This document shows, piece after piece, positions 35,147-44,000 of a stretch of 64,000 nucleotides of DNA. The notes beneath the pieces are model-generated. The model searched no databases. It saw nothing but the letters and a program-made list of their open reading frames with translations, and was not told the origin of the DNA. How positions within the stretch are numbered: the first letter of the stretch is position 1; the number at the start of each line of letters is the position of its first letter. Source of the DNA: Ascidiaceihabitans sp039975415 (lineage in GTDB: Bacteria; Pseudomonadota; Alphaproteobacteria; Rhodobacterales; Rhodobacteraceae); the NCBI RefSeq assembly GCF_039975415.1, contig NZ_JBDWHD010000007.1. One strand, 5' to 3'. A program made the position numbers and the translations under genes.

Positions 35147-36208
35147 ATGACTTTAAGACCAAACATGCTGGCCAGTGCGGCGGCTTTCGTGCTGGGCTTT
35201 GCTTCGCTTGCAAGCGCCGAAGATTTGACGGTGGTTTCGTTTGGCGGCGCATATGGTGCAGCCCAGCAGGAACACATGATCGGCCCATTTGCCGAAGCGA
35301 CTGGCACAAACGTGCTGTTTGAGGATTATTCCGGTGGCATCGCCGAGATCAAAGCTCAGGTTGAGGCGGACAACGTCCAATGGGATGTGGTCGACATCGA
35401 GGTGATCGACCTTGAACGCGCCTGTTCCGAAGGCCTGCTTGAAATCATTCCACGTGACATTCTTCCTGCCGGTGATGATGGCACCCCCGCCATGGATGAT
35501 TTCATCCCGTCGGCGTTGGCCAACGAATGCGGAGTGGGCGTGATCGTCTGGACAATCGTCTATGCCTTCAACAGTGAAACAATGACAGGTGACACGCCGT
35601 CCACAATTGCCGATCTGTTTGACACCGAAAGGTTCCCCGGCATGCGCGCATTTCGCAAGCGGCCACAAGTCAACATGGAATGGGCATTGATCGCTGATGG
35701 GGTCGCGCCAGAGGACGTTTATGAAGTGTTGGCGACCGAAGAAGGTCAGGCCCGCGCCTTTACAAAACTTGAAACGATCCGTGATGACATCGTCTGGTTT
35801 GACAGCTGGTCCCAAGCCCCCCAACTGTTGAACGACGGCGGTGCGGTGATGGTCCAATCTGCGAACGGGCGTATTTTCAGCGCAATTCAGGAAGATGGGA
35901 AACCGTTTGAGATGGTCTGGGACAACCACGTCTTTGACCTTGACGTCTGGGCCATCGTGCGCGGGTCCGCGCAAAAAGAGCTGGCCATGGATTTCATTGC
36001 TTCGGCAACACAGTCGCGCCCCTTGGCGGGGATGGCGGACGTGGCCTATGGCCCGACACGGTTGTCGTCTGCGGCCTATGTTGATGCGGCGGTCGTGCCG
36101 GATCTGCCAACATCACACATTGATCAGGGTCTGAAGGCCGACGGTATCTTCTGGGCTGACTTTGGCGAATCCCTGGGCGAGCAGTTCAACGAATGGCTGC
36201 TGCAATAG
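35147..36208 (+). CDS. ABC importer solute-binding protein, PotD/PotF type
   Basis: 353 residues. Signal peptide MTLRPNMLASAAAFVLGFAS, cleaved near ASAEDL. The mature start LTVVSFGGAYGAAQQEHMIG and the loop VQWDVVDIEVIDLERACSEG match the polyamine/spermidine-putrescine SBP group; WDVWAIVRGSAQKELAMDFI lies at the C-terminal lobe. AAGGAG precedes the ATG. The exact ligand (polyamine, beta-alanine or another amine) cannot be read off. Confidence 0.88.
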   Translation: MTLRPNMLASAAAFVLGFASLASAEDLTVVSFGGAYGAAQQEHMIGPFAEATGTNVLFEDYSGGIAEIKAQVEADNVQWDVVDIEVIDLERACSEGLLEIIPRDILPAGDDGTPAMDDFIPSALANECGVGVIVWTIVYAFNSETMTGDTPSTIADLFDTERFPGMRAFRKRPQVNMEWALIADGVAPEDVYEVLATEEGQARAFTKLETIRDDIVWFDSWSQAPQLLNDGGAVMVQSANGRIFSAIQEDGKPFEMVWDNHVFDLDVWAIVRGSAQKELAMDFIASATQSRPLAGMADVAYGPTRLSSAAYVDAAVVPDLPTSHIDQGLKADGIFWADFGESLGEQFNEWLLQ

Positions 36209-36224
36209 GCCTCTAATGCAGGCT

Positions 36225-36249
36225 CCACGCCGTACCGTTTGCGGCGTGG
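36225..36249 (+). terminator. intercistronic hairpin after the binding-protein gene
   Basis: CCACGCCG and CGGCGTGG form a perfect eight-pair stem with a nine-base loop, 17 bases after the stop of the binding protein. No T-run, so message stabilisation or partial termination is likely. Confidence 0.55.
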
Positions 36250-36285
36250 ACCACCACCAGTTTTCATTTTGCGGGATGCGATCAG

Positions 36286-37524
36286 ATGAATGCCAACGTG
36301 ATTTCAACAACAGACAGACGTGCGGCGATGCGAGAATTGCGCACACGCAAACGCGCGGCGTTCATGTTCGTTCTGCCCATTCTGGCGTTCCTGATGTTCA
36401 CCTTTGTGGCCCCGATTGCCACTATGCTGTTTCGCAGCGTGCATCACCCGATTGTCGCCGAACTTATCCCCGATACCTTGCAGACCCTTGATGGATGGGA
36501 CAACACCGCGCTGCCCAGTGACGCCATGCTGGCGCAGATGGCGATTGATCTTGGGCGTTTGGCCAAAGACCGCACTGCGGGCAAGTTGGGCCAAGAAATC
36601 AACCGCATCCTGCCAGGGTTCAGCAGCATCATCAATTCAACGGCCCGCCGGTTGGGCCGCATCGAAGAGGCCGAGCTGGCCGCCAGTGGCGCCGAAATCC
36701 TTGTTAATCTGAATGCACGCTGGGCCGAACCCGAGACATGGCGCGCCATTCAAAGTTCTGGCGATGTGTATACGTCCAATTACTACCTGACGGCCCTTGA
36801 TCTGGAACGAGGGGCCGATGGGGGCATCCAAACCCGTGAAGACACGCAAATCTACGTCCAGCTTTATTCCAAGACGCTGTGGACGGCGTTGATTATCACT
36901 GGCCTGACCGTTCTGCTGGGATATCCGCTGGCCTATTACATGGCGAGCGCACCGGCAAAGTACGCAAATATGTTGATGGTGTTCGTGTTGTTGCCCTTCT
37001 GGACCTCGCTCTTGGTGCGCACCACCTCATGGATCGCGATGTTGCAGACCAATGGTGTGGTGAATTCGATGTTGATGGCCGTTGGAATTACCGATGCCCC
37101 GCTTGAATTACTCTATACCCAATTCGCGACGATCCTCGCCATGACCCACATTCTGCTGCCCTTCATGATCCTGCCTTTGTTCAGCGTGATGAAAGGTATC
37201 GACCCAAGCTTTCTGCGCGCAGCCTTGTCGATGGGCGCCCGCCCGATCCCGGCGTTCATTCGGGTTTACCTGCCGATGACATTGCCGGGCCTGTCCGCGG
37301 GCGCGCTCCTCGTTTTCATTATTTCGGTCGGGTATTACATCACCCCTGCACTTGTGGGTGGGACCGACGGGCAGATGATTTCGAACATCATCGCCTTCCA
37401 CATGCAGCAATCAAACAACTGGGAACTTGCCGCGGCACTTGGCTCGCTTTTGCTGGGCATGATCCTGATCCTTTATTGGCTTTACGACCGTTTCGTCGGG
37501 GCCGGAAACATCAAGTTGGGATAA
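36286..37524 (+). CDS. ABC importer permease, PotB type
   Basis: 412 residues, about 120 longer than E. coli PotB. After helix 1 there is a hydrophilic periplasmic insertion (about residues 50-190, LGRLAKDRTAGKLGQEINRI onward). The permease core follows with the EAA loop ALSMGARPIPAFIRVYLPMT. Such long forms occur in polyamine-type importers of alphaproteobacteria. Three bases before the second permease. Confidence 0.88.
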   Translation: MNANVISTTDRRAAMRELRTRKRAAFMFVLPILAFLMFTFVAPIATMLFRSVHHPIVAELIPDTLQTLDGWDNTALPSDAMLAQMAIDLGRLAKDRTAGKLGQEINRILPGFSSIINSTARRLGRIEEAELAASGAEILVNLNARWAEPETWRAIQSSGDVYTSNYYLTALDLERGADGGIQTREDTQIYVQLYSKTLWTALIITGLTVLLGYPLAYYMASAPAKYANMLMVFVLLPFWTSLLVRTTSWIAMLQTNGVVNSMLMAVGITDAPLELLYTQFATILAMTHILLPFMILPLFSVMKGIDPSFLRAALSMGARPIPAFIRVYLPMTLPGLSAGALLVFIISVGYYITPALVGGTDGQMISNIIAFHMQQSNNWELAAALGSLLLGMILILYWLYDRFVGAGNIKLG

Positions 37525-37527
37525 TCC

Positions 37528-38379
37528 ATGCAGCACCTTCCTCCCTATTTCGGCTTCTGGCATTATCTGGGCCACTATGGCCTGCGCGCTACGGCCTTTC
37601 TTGTGCTCGCCTTCTTGATGGTTCCGATCCTCATCATCATTCCGCTGTCGTTCAACACTGAGCCGTATTTCTCCTTCACCGAAGGCATGCTAGCGCTTGA
37701 CCCGGCTGCTTATTCAACCCGCTGGTATGCCAATATTTTCAATGACCCCAAGTGGATGATTGCCATTCGCAACAGCTTTGTCATCGGGTTTGCTGCGGCC
37801 CTTATCTCCACGGTTTTGGGGACAATCGCTGCCGTCGGGCTGGCGTCGCCTGTCATGCCGTTCAAACGGTTGATCATGGCGCTGTTGTTGTCGCCGATGA
37901 TTGTGCCGCTGATCATTATCGCGGCGGGGATGTTCTTTTTCTATTCGCGCTTCAATCTTGTTGGCAGCTACTCAGGGCTGATCCTCGCCCATGCTGCCCT
38001 TGGCGTGCCTTTTGTGATCATCACAGTGACGGCGACCTTGGCAGGGTTTGATCGGTCCCTTTACAATGCGGGTCTCAGCATGGGTGCCAGACCGTTGAAA
38101 GCGTTCTGGGATATCGTGATCCCGTTGATCCGGCCCGGGGTGATTTCGGGGGGCTTGTTCGCCTTTATCACATCCTTTGATGAAGTTGTTGTTGTCCTGT
38201 TCATCGCCGGACCCGAACAGCGCACGATCCCGCGTCAGATGTTTTCGGGCCTGAGGGAACAGATCAACCCAACTATTCTGGCCGTCGCGACATTGCTGAT
38301 TCTGACATCCATCGCACTGCTGGTCACGCTGGAAATGCTGCGCCGTAGGTCGGAACGAATGCGGACCACGGCACACTAA
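37528..38379 (+). CDS. ABC importer permease, PotC type
   Basis: 283 residues, six helices, EAA loop NAGLSMGARPLKAFWDIVIP. Ordinary length for PotC. Partner of the preceding permease. Followed after 48 bases by mmsA on the same strand, without a terminator. Confidence 0.88.
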   Translation: MQHLPPYFGFWHYLGHYGLRATAFLVLAFLMVPILIIIPLSFNTEPYFSFTEGMLALDPAAYSTRWYANIFNDPKWMIAIRNSFVIGFAAALISTVLGTIAAVGLASPVMPFKRLIMALLLSPMIVPLIIIAAGMFFFYSRFNLVGSYSGLILAHAALGVPFVIITVTATLAGFDRSLYNAGLSMGARPLKAFWDIVIPLIRPGVISGGLFAFITSFDEVVVVLFIAGPEQRTIPRQMFSGLREQINPTILAVATLLILTSIALLVTLEMLRRRSERMRTTAH

Positions 38380-38427
38380 ACCGAACACTTTACTTTCATC
38401 ACACTCAAACAAAAAAGGGGATTTCAC

Positions 38428-39930
38428 ATGAATTCCATTGGTCACTTTGTATCTAACGAACACTGGCCGGGGACGTCCGGCCGCCTTGGAGATGTCATTA
38501 ATCCAGCCACTGGCGAGGTTATCAGCCGCGTAACACTGGCAACAAAGGAAGACGTCGATACCGTGATCGGCATCGCCGCCAAAGCCGCCCCCGGTTGGGC
38601 CGCAACACCCCCGGCCAAGCGCGCCGCAGTGATGTTCAACTTCCGCGATCTGCTGAAGAGGCACATCGAAGAACTGGCGGTGATGCTGTCGGCTGAGCAT
38701 GGCAAAACCATCCCCGACGCCAAAGGCGAAATTGCCCGTGGGATCGAAGTGGTGGAATTTGTCTGCGGCGTGCCGCAGCTGCTCAAGGGGGAATACTCCG
38801 AAGCCGTCGGTCAGAATGTGGACAGTTTTTCGGTTCGCCAGCCGGTGGGTGTGATTGCAGGGATCACCCCGTTCAATTTTCCGGCCATGGTGCCGTTGTG
38901 GATGTATCCGGTCGCCCTTGCCACTGGCAACGCGTTCATCCTGAAACCATCCGAGAAAGATCCATCCGTCGTCATGCGCATCGCCGAACTGCTGGCCGAG
39001 GCTGGTTTGCCCGAAGGTGTGTTCAACGTCGTCAACGGCGACAAAGAGGCCGTGGATACGTTGCTCGACAGTCCGTTGATTGACGCTGTCAGTTTTGTCG
39101 GGTCCACGACAATCGGTGAATACATTTACCAGCGTGGCACCGCTGCGGGCAAACGTGTGCAGGCCTTGTGTGGTGCCAAGAACCACATGGTCATTTTGCC
39201 CGACGCGGATATGGAACAAGTCACAGATGCTTTGATCGGCTCGGCCTACGGGTCGGCGGGCGAACGCTGCATGGCGATTTCGGTGGCGGTCCCCGTCGGG
39301 GAAGGCACAGCGGATCGGTTGATCGAGGCTTTGACGCCACGCATCCGTGCGCTCAAAGTTGCGCCTTACACTGACCCAAGCTCAGAACTCGGGCCTGTTA
39401 TCTCCAAGCAAAGCTACGACAAAATCCACGACTACATCGACCAAGGCATCAACAAGGGCGCCAACCTTGTTGTGGACGGACGTGGCGTCGAATTGCAGGG
39501 CTATGAAAACGGCTATTTCATCGGCGGTTGCCTGTTCGATAATGTGACAACGGATATGACGATCTACCGCGAAGAGATTTTTGGCCCCGTCCTGTCGGTT
39601 GTTCGTGCGGAGTCTTATGACCAGGCCGTCGATATGATCAACGATCATGAATACGGGAATGGCACCGCGATTTTCACCCGCGATGGGGATGCCGCGCGCG
39701 ATTTCTGGTCACGGGTCAAGATCGGGATGGTGGGTGTGAATGTGCCTATTCCGGTGCCTGTGGCCTACCACAGCTTTGGTGGCTGGAAACGGTCGTTGTT
39801 TGGCGACCACCATCTGCATGGCATGGAAGGCGTTCGCTTTTGCACGCGGCTTAAGACCATGACGACACGCCGGCCATCGGGCATCCGTACCGGTGCCGAA
39901 TTTAACTTCACGGCTGGCAAAGACGCATAG
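38428..39930 (+). CDS. mmsA: methylmalonate-semialdehyde dehydrogenase (CoA-acylating)
   Basis: 500 residues. Oxidises methylmalonate or malonate semialdehyde to propionyl-CoA or acetyl-CoA with NAD and CoA. Catalytic Cys in GSAGERCMAISVAV; cofactor region FNFPAMVPLWMYPVALATGN; SVVRAESYDQAVDMINDHEY near the end. A GGGGAT site precedes the ATG. Placed with a MocR regulator and amine importer, it may complete breakdown of beta-alanine or 3-aminoisobutyrate, though no transaminase gene is in the cluster. Confidence 0.94.
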   Translation: MNSIGHFVSNEHWPGTSGRLGDVINPATGEVISRVTLATKEDVDTVIGIAAKAAPGWAATPPAKRAAVMFNFRDLLKRHIEELAVMLSAEHGKTIPDAKGEIARGIEVVEFVCGVPQLLKGEYSEAVGQNVDSFSVRQPVGVIAGITPFNFPAMVPLWMYPVALATGNAFILKPSEKDPSVVMRIAELLAEAGLPEGVFNVVNGDKEAVDTLLDSPLIDAVSFVGSTTIGEYIYQRGTAAGKRVQALCGAKNHMVILPDADMEQVTDALIGSAYGSAGERCMAISVAVPVGEGTADRLIEALTPRIRALKVAPYTDPSSELGPVISKQSYDKIHDYIDQGINKGANLVVDGRGVELQGYENGYFIGGCLFDNVTTDMTIYREEIFGPVLSVVRAESYDQAVDMINDHEYGNGTAIFTRDGDAARDFWSRVKIGMVGVNVPIPVPVAYHSFGGWKRSLFGDHHLHGMEGVRFCTRLKTMTTRRPSGIRTGAEFNFTAGKDA

Positions 39931-40140
39931 AAACTTCACGCTTGCAGGTCTGACCCTATTTTGCTGACAACTCTTGTTGATTTTGAGTGCTGTCAAAACA
40001 GCGGAGCTGTGAATTTCCTGAAAACAGAAGGGGATGCATCTTGTGTGTCTCCTTCACCCATTTCACGAAATGGCCTCCCAAGATCCTAACACACCACGCT
40101 GCGCCACATCCTGCGCTTGCGACCAAGGAGATTGCGCCCG

Positions 40141-40377
40141 ATGGCCTCCCGACTGACCTTTGCCAATAACTTTACGGGTCGAATCCCTGAGTTCCTGCAA
40201 TCCCTCCTTGCCGACCTGTCCCGTTGGGCGCTGTTGGTTTCCATCGCCGCGGCCGGCATGAAGACATCGTTCAGAACCATCTTTGATGTTGGCGGACAAG
40301 CCATTGTTCTGACCGTTATTGAAACCGTCTTCATTGCTGGCTTCATCCTGTTTGGTATCATCTGTTTCACTGGCTAA
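40141..40377 (+). pseudogene. C-terminal fragment of a YeiH/TauZ-type (UPF0324) membrane protein
   Basis: About 78 residues. SLLADLSRWALLVSIAAAGM and KTSFRTIFDVGGQAIVLTVI match the last two or three membrane segments of the UPF0324 family (YeiH, TauZ), whose members are about 330-350 residues. No upstream frame supplies the rest, so this is a tail left after deletion or rearrangement. AAGGAG lies ten bases before the ATG, so it could be translated by chance. Confidence 0.7.
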
Positions 40378-40450
40378 GCGGCTTAACTGGCCCAAAGCAA
40401 GAGCATCGGTTGGCCAACTAAACGCTTTGGCGTGAGCCTTACTACCAGAG

Positions 40451-40750
40451 TCAGAGGGTGGCTGTTTGGTCTTCTAGGAGCTTTCCCCAAGTAAAAATCT
40501 CGAATGTCCGATGGGCGGGAAAGTAGAATGGATCGTTGGCAACCAATTCTTCGACTTCCGATTTTTCTGCGGCTTCAACAACCCAAAGTGCGCCACAAAA
40601 CTCTTCGTCGGGATTGGGCTTCAAACCGCCACCTATCAACAATTCAGGGTGTTTCTTCGCATACGCGACATGCGCATCGCGCAGCTCTTGGCTCGCCCGC
40701 ACGGCAAGCATGTCGGCCGTATCTCTAAATATCACTACCCAGCGTGTCAT
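40451..40750 (-). CDS. YciI-like (YCII-domain) protein
   Basis: 99 residues. VVIFRDTADMLAVRASQELR, then HVAYAKKHPELLIGGGLKP and VEELVANDPFYFPAHRTFEI fit the YciI ferredoxin-like fold; the NDPFxxA motif is diagnostic. GGAGG stands five to six bases before the ATG. Function unknown in general. Intact, in contrast to the decayed YCII gene at 7748, which belongs to a different subgroup. Confidence 0.85.
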   Translation of the reverse strand: MTRWVVIFRDTADMLAVRASQELRDAHVAYAKKHPELLIGGGLKPNPDEEFCGALWVVEAAEKSEVEELVANDPFYFPAHRTFEIFTWGKLLEDQTATL

Positions 40751-41130
40751 AGCGACCTCCGTCTTTACGACCTTAAGATAGGTTGGTTTATTTTCAAGCT
40801 ATAGGGCCAGTTCTACGCAAGCTTGATACCAAAGGTGAACGGTGACAAAGATATGCGATCTGTGAATTCAACGTATGATCCTTACCGCGGCCCACATGAA
40901 TGTCCAATCTTTTCGCTGCAAGACGCCATCAGTTTTTTCGCGCAAGCGGCATTTCTTACGCCGCATGCGTGCGCAGCAAGAATTTGACACTTCCGCAATG
41001 GGCTCAAACCGGACTTGCGGCCGTGTGGCAGCGAAAAATCAGTGACCCGCCACGGTTAAGGTCTGCTATGCGGACAAAGCCGCCGTTCATTCAGCCAGAT
41101 TCAATGCCCGCATCAGGGAGATTGTCTCTC
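40751..41130. other. 380-base non-coding stretch
   Basis: No gene recognised. Holds copy 2 of the dispersed repeat at 40999-41084. Confidence 0.55.
40999..41084 (+). repeat. 86-base dispersed intergenic repeat, copy 2
   Basis: Same orientation as copy 1 at 31700-31785, three substitutions in 86 bases (two in the GCAGTGCGGC/GCCGTGTGGC block, one in ACTCG/ACCCG). Open frames in both copies translate alike only because of this repeat. Confidence 0.85.
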
Positions 41131-41856
41131 CTAATGGTAGGATATGGGGCCTGTCCGCGTCACCGTCGTGCCAATCTTTCCATCCTTAAGCGCTTCCAAT
41201 GCAGCTTGCTGGTTTTCGAAGCCGAGAACCCGAATTTTCATATCGTGCTGCTCAGCAAGAACCAGCGCCGCACGGTCCATAAATCCGAGTGACTCTTTGA
41301 TTGCATGTTCAAATGTCAAACTAGAAAATTTGCGAGCATCAGGGTTTTCCGCCGGATCGCTTTCATAAACGGCATCAATTCCATTCTTCACTGCAAGCAC
41401 GGTTTCACAGCCGAGTTCAACGGCTCGCTGGACAGATGGATAGTCAGTCGTCAAATACGGTTCACCAATCCCTCCAGTTAAGATGACGATGCGCCGTTTT
41501 TCCAAGTGCCGTTTGGCTCTTCGGCGCACATATTTTTCACCGATTTGTGGGATATCAACAGCTGACATAAGACGAATTGGAACATTCGAAGCTGCTTCAA
41601 ACTTCGCCCTCAACAAAATGCCGTTCACTATAGTCCCCAACATGCCAACGTTGTCTGCTTCGGCACGTTCAATGTTCCAATCAGAGGAACTACTCCCTCT
41701 GAAAATATTGCCACCACCGACGACAACAGCTAAATCGATATTATTCGAATGAAGAAAAAGTAGTTGGTCAACAACTTGAGTGATTGCTTCGTCCGAAAAA
41801 ACGCCGGATGCACCGCTTGCTAAAGCCTCGCCGCTAATCTTCACCAAAATCCGCAT
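41131..41856 (-). CDS. divergent UMP-kinase-like protein (PyrH paralogue, amino acid kinase family)
   Basis: 241 residues, the length of PyrH. Retained: ILVKISGEALASG, VVVGGGNIFRG, ADNVGMLGTIVNG, RRRAKRHLEKRRIVILTGG and SDPAENPDA. Altered: PyrH has TTDTAA and KATKVDGVY, here TTDYPSVQRAVELG and AVKNGIDAVY, that is the loops that contact UMP and the allosteric GTP region. A housekeeping pyrH normally sits by tsf and frr; this copy stands next to a decayed recombinase, so it is probably an accessory paralogue with a changed substrate. GGGAGG precedes the ATG. Confidence 0.78.
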   Translation of the reverse strand: MRILVKISGEALASGASGVFSDEAITQVVDQLLFLHSNNIDLAVVVGGGNIFRGSSSSDWNIERAEADNVGMLGTIVNGILLRAKFEAASNVPIRLMSAVDIPQIGEKYVRRRAKRHLEKRRIVILTGGIGEPYLTTDYPSVQRAVELGCETVLAVKNGIDAVYESDPAENPDARKFSSLTFEHAIKESLGFMDRAALVLAEQHDMKIRVLGFENQQAALEALKDGKIGTTVTRTGPISYH

Positions 41857-42055
41857 GTTTTCCTCCCAAACCGAAGCTTAGCCTCATTTTCAACTGTAAA
41901 TTGAGCTCTTGTAGCTGAGGAACCGCAGGGTCAGCCAGCGGACATTCGCAAATTCTCCTTCCGGCGTAGGTTCGGGCTCAGCGCTGCCGTAGGAAGTATC
42001 AAACGATCAAGGCCGCTTCGAAATGACGAACGGCTCCAACCGTTCGTCAGAGTTC

Positions 42056-42688
42056 TCAGATATCAATCCTTTCTGCTATGCTTAGCGCATCCTCGATGCT
42101 CGACCCCCAGATATCTGACGGTGCTATCAACTTTTGTGTGGCCAAGCAGAAGCTGAACAACACGCAGGTTGCCTGTCTTGCGATAAATCTCCGCCACCTT
42201 TGTTCGGCGCATAGAATGGGTGCCGTAGCCACTAGGTTTCAAACCAACCGAGACAACCCAATCCCGAACCAAGCGCCCATACTGGCGTGTCGATATGTGC
42301 GGCCGATCATGAAACCGGCTCGGAAACATGAACTGGTATCCTATCATTTCCGGAGACTTGATCCAGTTGGTCAAAGTATCTCGCGTGTTTTCAGCCAGTT
42401 CAAACTGCACAGGCTTGTTCGTCTTGCTTTGAACCACGGACACGCGTTCAGGAATTCTGTCGTCCCTAACAAGATCTGTAACTTTCAGCGAGACCAAGTC
42501 GCAACCGCGTAGCTTGATATCGATTGCGACATTAAACAGAGCCAGATCGCGAAGATTGCCCGCAAGTTCAAGGCGTGCGCGGATGGCCCAAACCTGTTTG
42601 GGAAGTAGCGGCGCTTTTGTCGGACAAGGCGGCCCTTATTCCAAGCTCTGCGTTTCGGGGTGACGGTGGGAAGTTGTACTCTCGGCAT
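42056..42688 (-). pseudogene. short tyrosine recombinase/integrase gene with two frameshifts
   Basis: From ATG 42688 (GGAGGG upstream) the frame reads MPRVQLPTVTPKRRAWNKG, then loses one C near 42610; the next frame continues LPKQVWAIRARLELAGNLRD through VSLKVTDLVRDDRIPERVSV, HISTRQYGRLVRDWV, GYGTHSMRRTKVAEIYRKTG and LLLGHTKVDSTVRYLGVE. An extra base near 42098 throws off the end; the restored frame gives EDALSIAERIDI and a stop at 42058-42056. Catalytic HxxR (HSMRR), H (LLGHT) and Tyr (VRYLG) are visible. The family is a short Rhodobacterales recombinase of about 210 residues; the nature of its element is unknown. Confidence 0.85.
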
Positions 42689-43001
42689 GATTTGCCCTCC
42701 ATCCAACCCTCCTGCCCAAACATCCACACAGCGCTGACGACGTATAATAGCCTAAAAACAAATGGCGGCTTTGCCGATGGCGCGCCATCAAGTGTTTCTG
42801 CGAAAGCAAAAGGCGGCAACGAGCCCGGTTCAACCGATGCTGCAATGTGCATGAAGCTCTGCAATGTCATAGCGTATCAAAAATCTAAATGCGAAGGCGG
42901 TAGCGCATTCTGGGTTGTTCGCCAGTCATAACACAGCACCGCAAACATCATTGCGCTAATCGCAACAAACGATAAGGTCGCGTTGCAAAATTGGTAAATA
43001 G
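42689..43001. other. 313-base non-coding stretch between the recombinase remnant and a LysR gene
   Basis: No gene recognised. The last 60 bases are AT-rich and should hold the LysR promoter. Confidence 0.5.
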
Positions 43002-43907
43002 ATGCAGCCAGAACCCAAACATATCCTGAGTTTCAAAACGGCACTGACAGCGGGGACAATCCGTGCGGCGGCGGATCAGCTTGGACTGGAACCTTCAACA
43101 GTCAGCCGCAATATCGCATCTTTGGAAAAGCAGCTTGCGACGGCGCTGATTGAACGCGGGCGGAAGGGTGTTTTGCCAACCGAGGCGGGCCTGCTGCTGC
43201 TAGATTACGCGCAAAGGCAAAGCGGCGAGATGGAGGCTCTCAGGTCCCAGCTCGACGCCCTTGCGAACATGGAACGCGGCGCGATTTCTATCGCTCTAGG
43301 CGAAGGGTTCGTTAGTGATTTCTCGCAATCGGTGTTGGAAAAGTTTTCACGAGACCACACCGAGATTACGTTCTCCTTGAACGTTGGTTCCACGGATCAA
43401 ACGGCGGACGCCGTGATTGAAGATAGGGCCCATATTGGTCTGGCGTTTGATGTCGCCCCTAATCCGCGATTGAATGTTATCGCTCAGGCGGACCGCTCTT
43501 TGGTTGTTGTTTGCCAAAAGGGTGGGAAATTCGATGCAGCTGGAGAAGTGAAAATTGCAGATTTTTCCGGCTTACCCTGTGCGTTTCTCAACAAAGGCTA
43601 CGGGGTAGGCGCAGTGATTGCAGATATGGAAGCTTCGCATGGATTTCGAGCACGTGCGGTGATGGAAACGGGGTCGATCGCCGCGCTCAAAGCCTTTGTG
43701 CGAAGTGATTTGGGCATAACACTTTTGCCCGAGTTTGTTGTGGCTGATGACATCAATGCGGGGAATTTGCGCGCACGTGCAGTCGCGGTTTCAAATTTTG
43801 GCAGCGGCAAGGTGAGCCTATTCGTTCGGCAAGGCCGTAGGCTGCCTTTGGCTGCGCAAAAGCTGATCCCCATAATGTCGCGTTCATTGGTGGCATTGAA
43901 CAATTAA
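43002..43907 (+). CDS. LysR-family transcriptional regulator
   Basis: 301 residues. HTH at 10-65 (TAGTIRAAADQLGLEPSTVS, RNIASLEKQLATALIERGRK), effector domain after 90 (GAISIALGEGFVSDFSQSVL). No strong ribosome site. It is in the same direction as, and 93 bases before, the dehydrogenase operon starting at 44001, an unusual tandem rather than divergent placement, but still the likely local regulator. Confidence 0.88.
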   Translation: MQPEPKHILSFKTALTAGTIRAAADQLGLEPSTVSRNIASLEKQLATALIERGRKGVLPTEAGLLLLDYAQRQSGEMEALRSQLDALANMERGAISIALGEGFVSDFSQSVLEKFSRDHTEITFSLNVGSTDQTADAVIEDRAHIGLAFDVAPNPRLNVIAQADRSLVVVCQKGGKFDAAGEVKIADFSGLPCAFLNKGYGVGAVIADMEASHGFRARAVMETGSIAALKAFVRSDLGITLLPEFVVADDINAGNLRARAVAVSNFGSGKVSLFVRQGRRLPLAAQKLIPIMSRSLVALNN

Positions 43908-44000
43908 GCGTTGCGTTCAGCGCAACAATATTGACACGGCGATGCATTTGCAGATTGCGGAACGCTGCTATGATCCTCTCAAATGAAGGAGAGTGTTTTT

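Noticed and set aside
37972..39219. A 415-codon open frame antisense to the PotC-type permease and mmsA
   Set aside because: Composition is that of an antisense shadow (many His, Asp, Gly); both plus-strand genes are unmistakable.
42056..42688. A prophage or integrative element around the recombinase
   Set aside because: No structural, replication or repressor genes of a phage and no attachment repeats are seen nearby; only the recombinase remnant.
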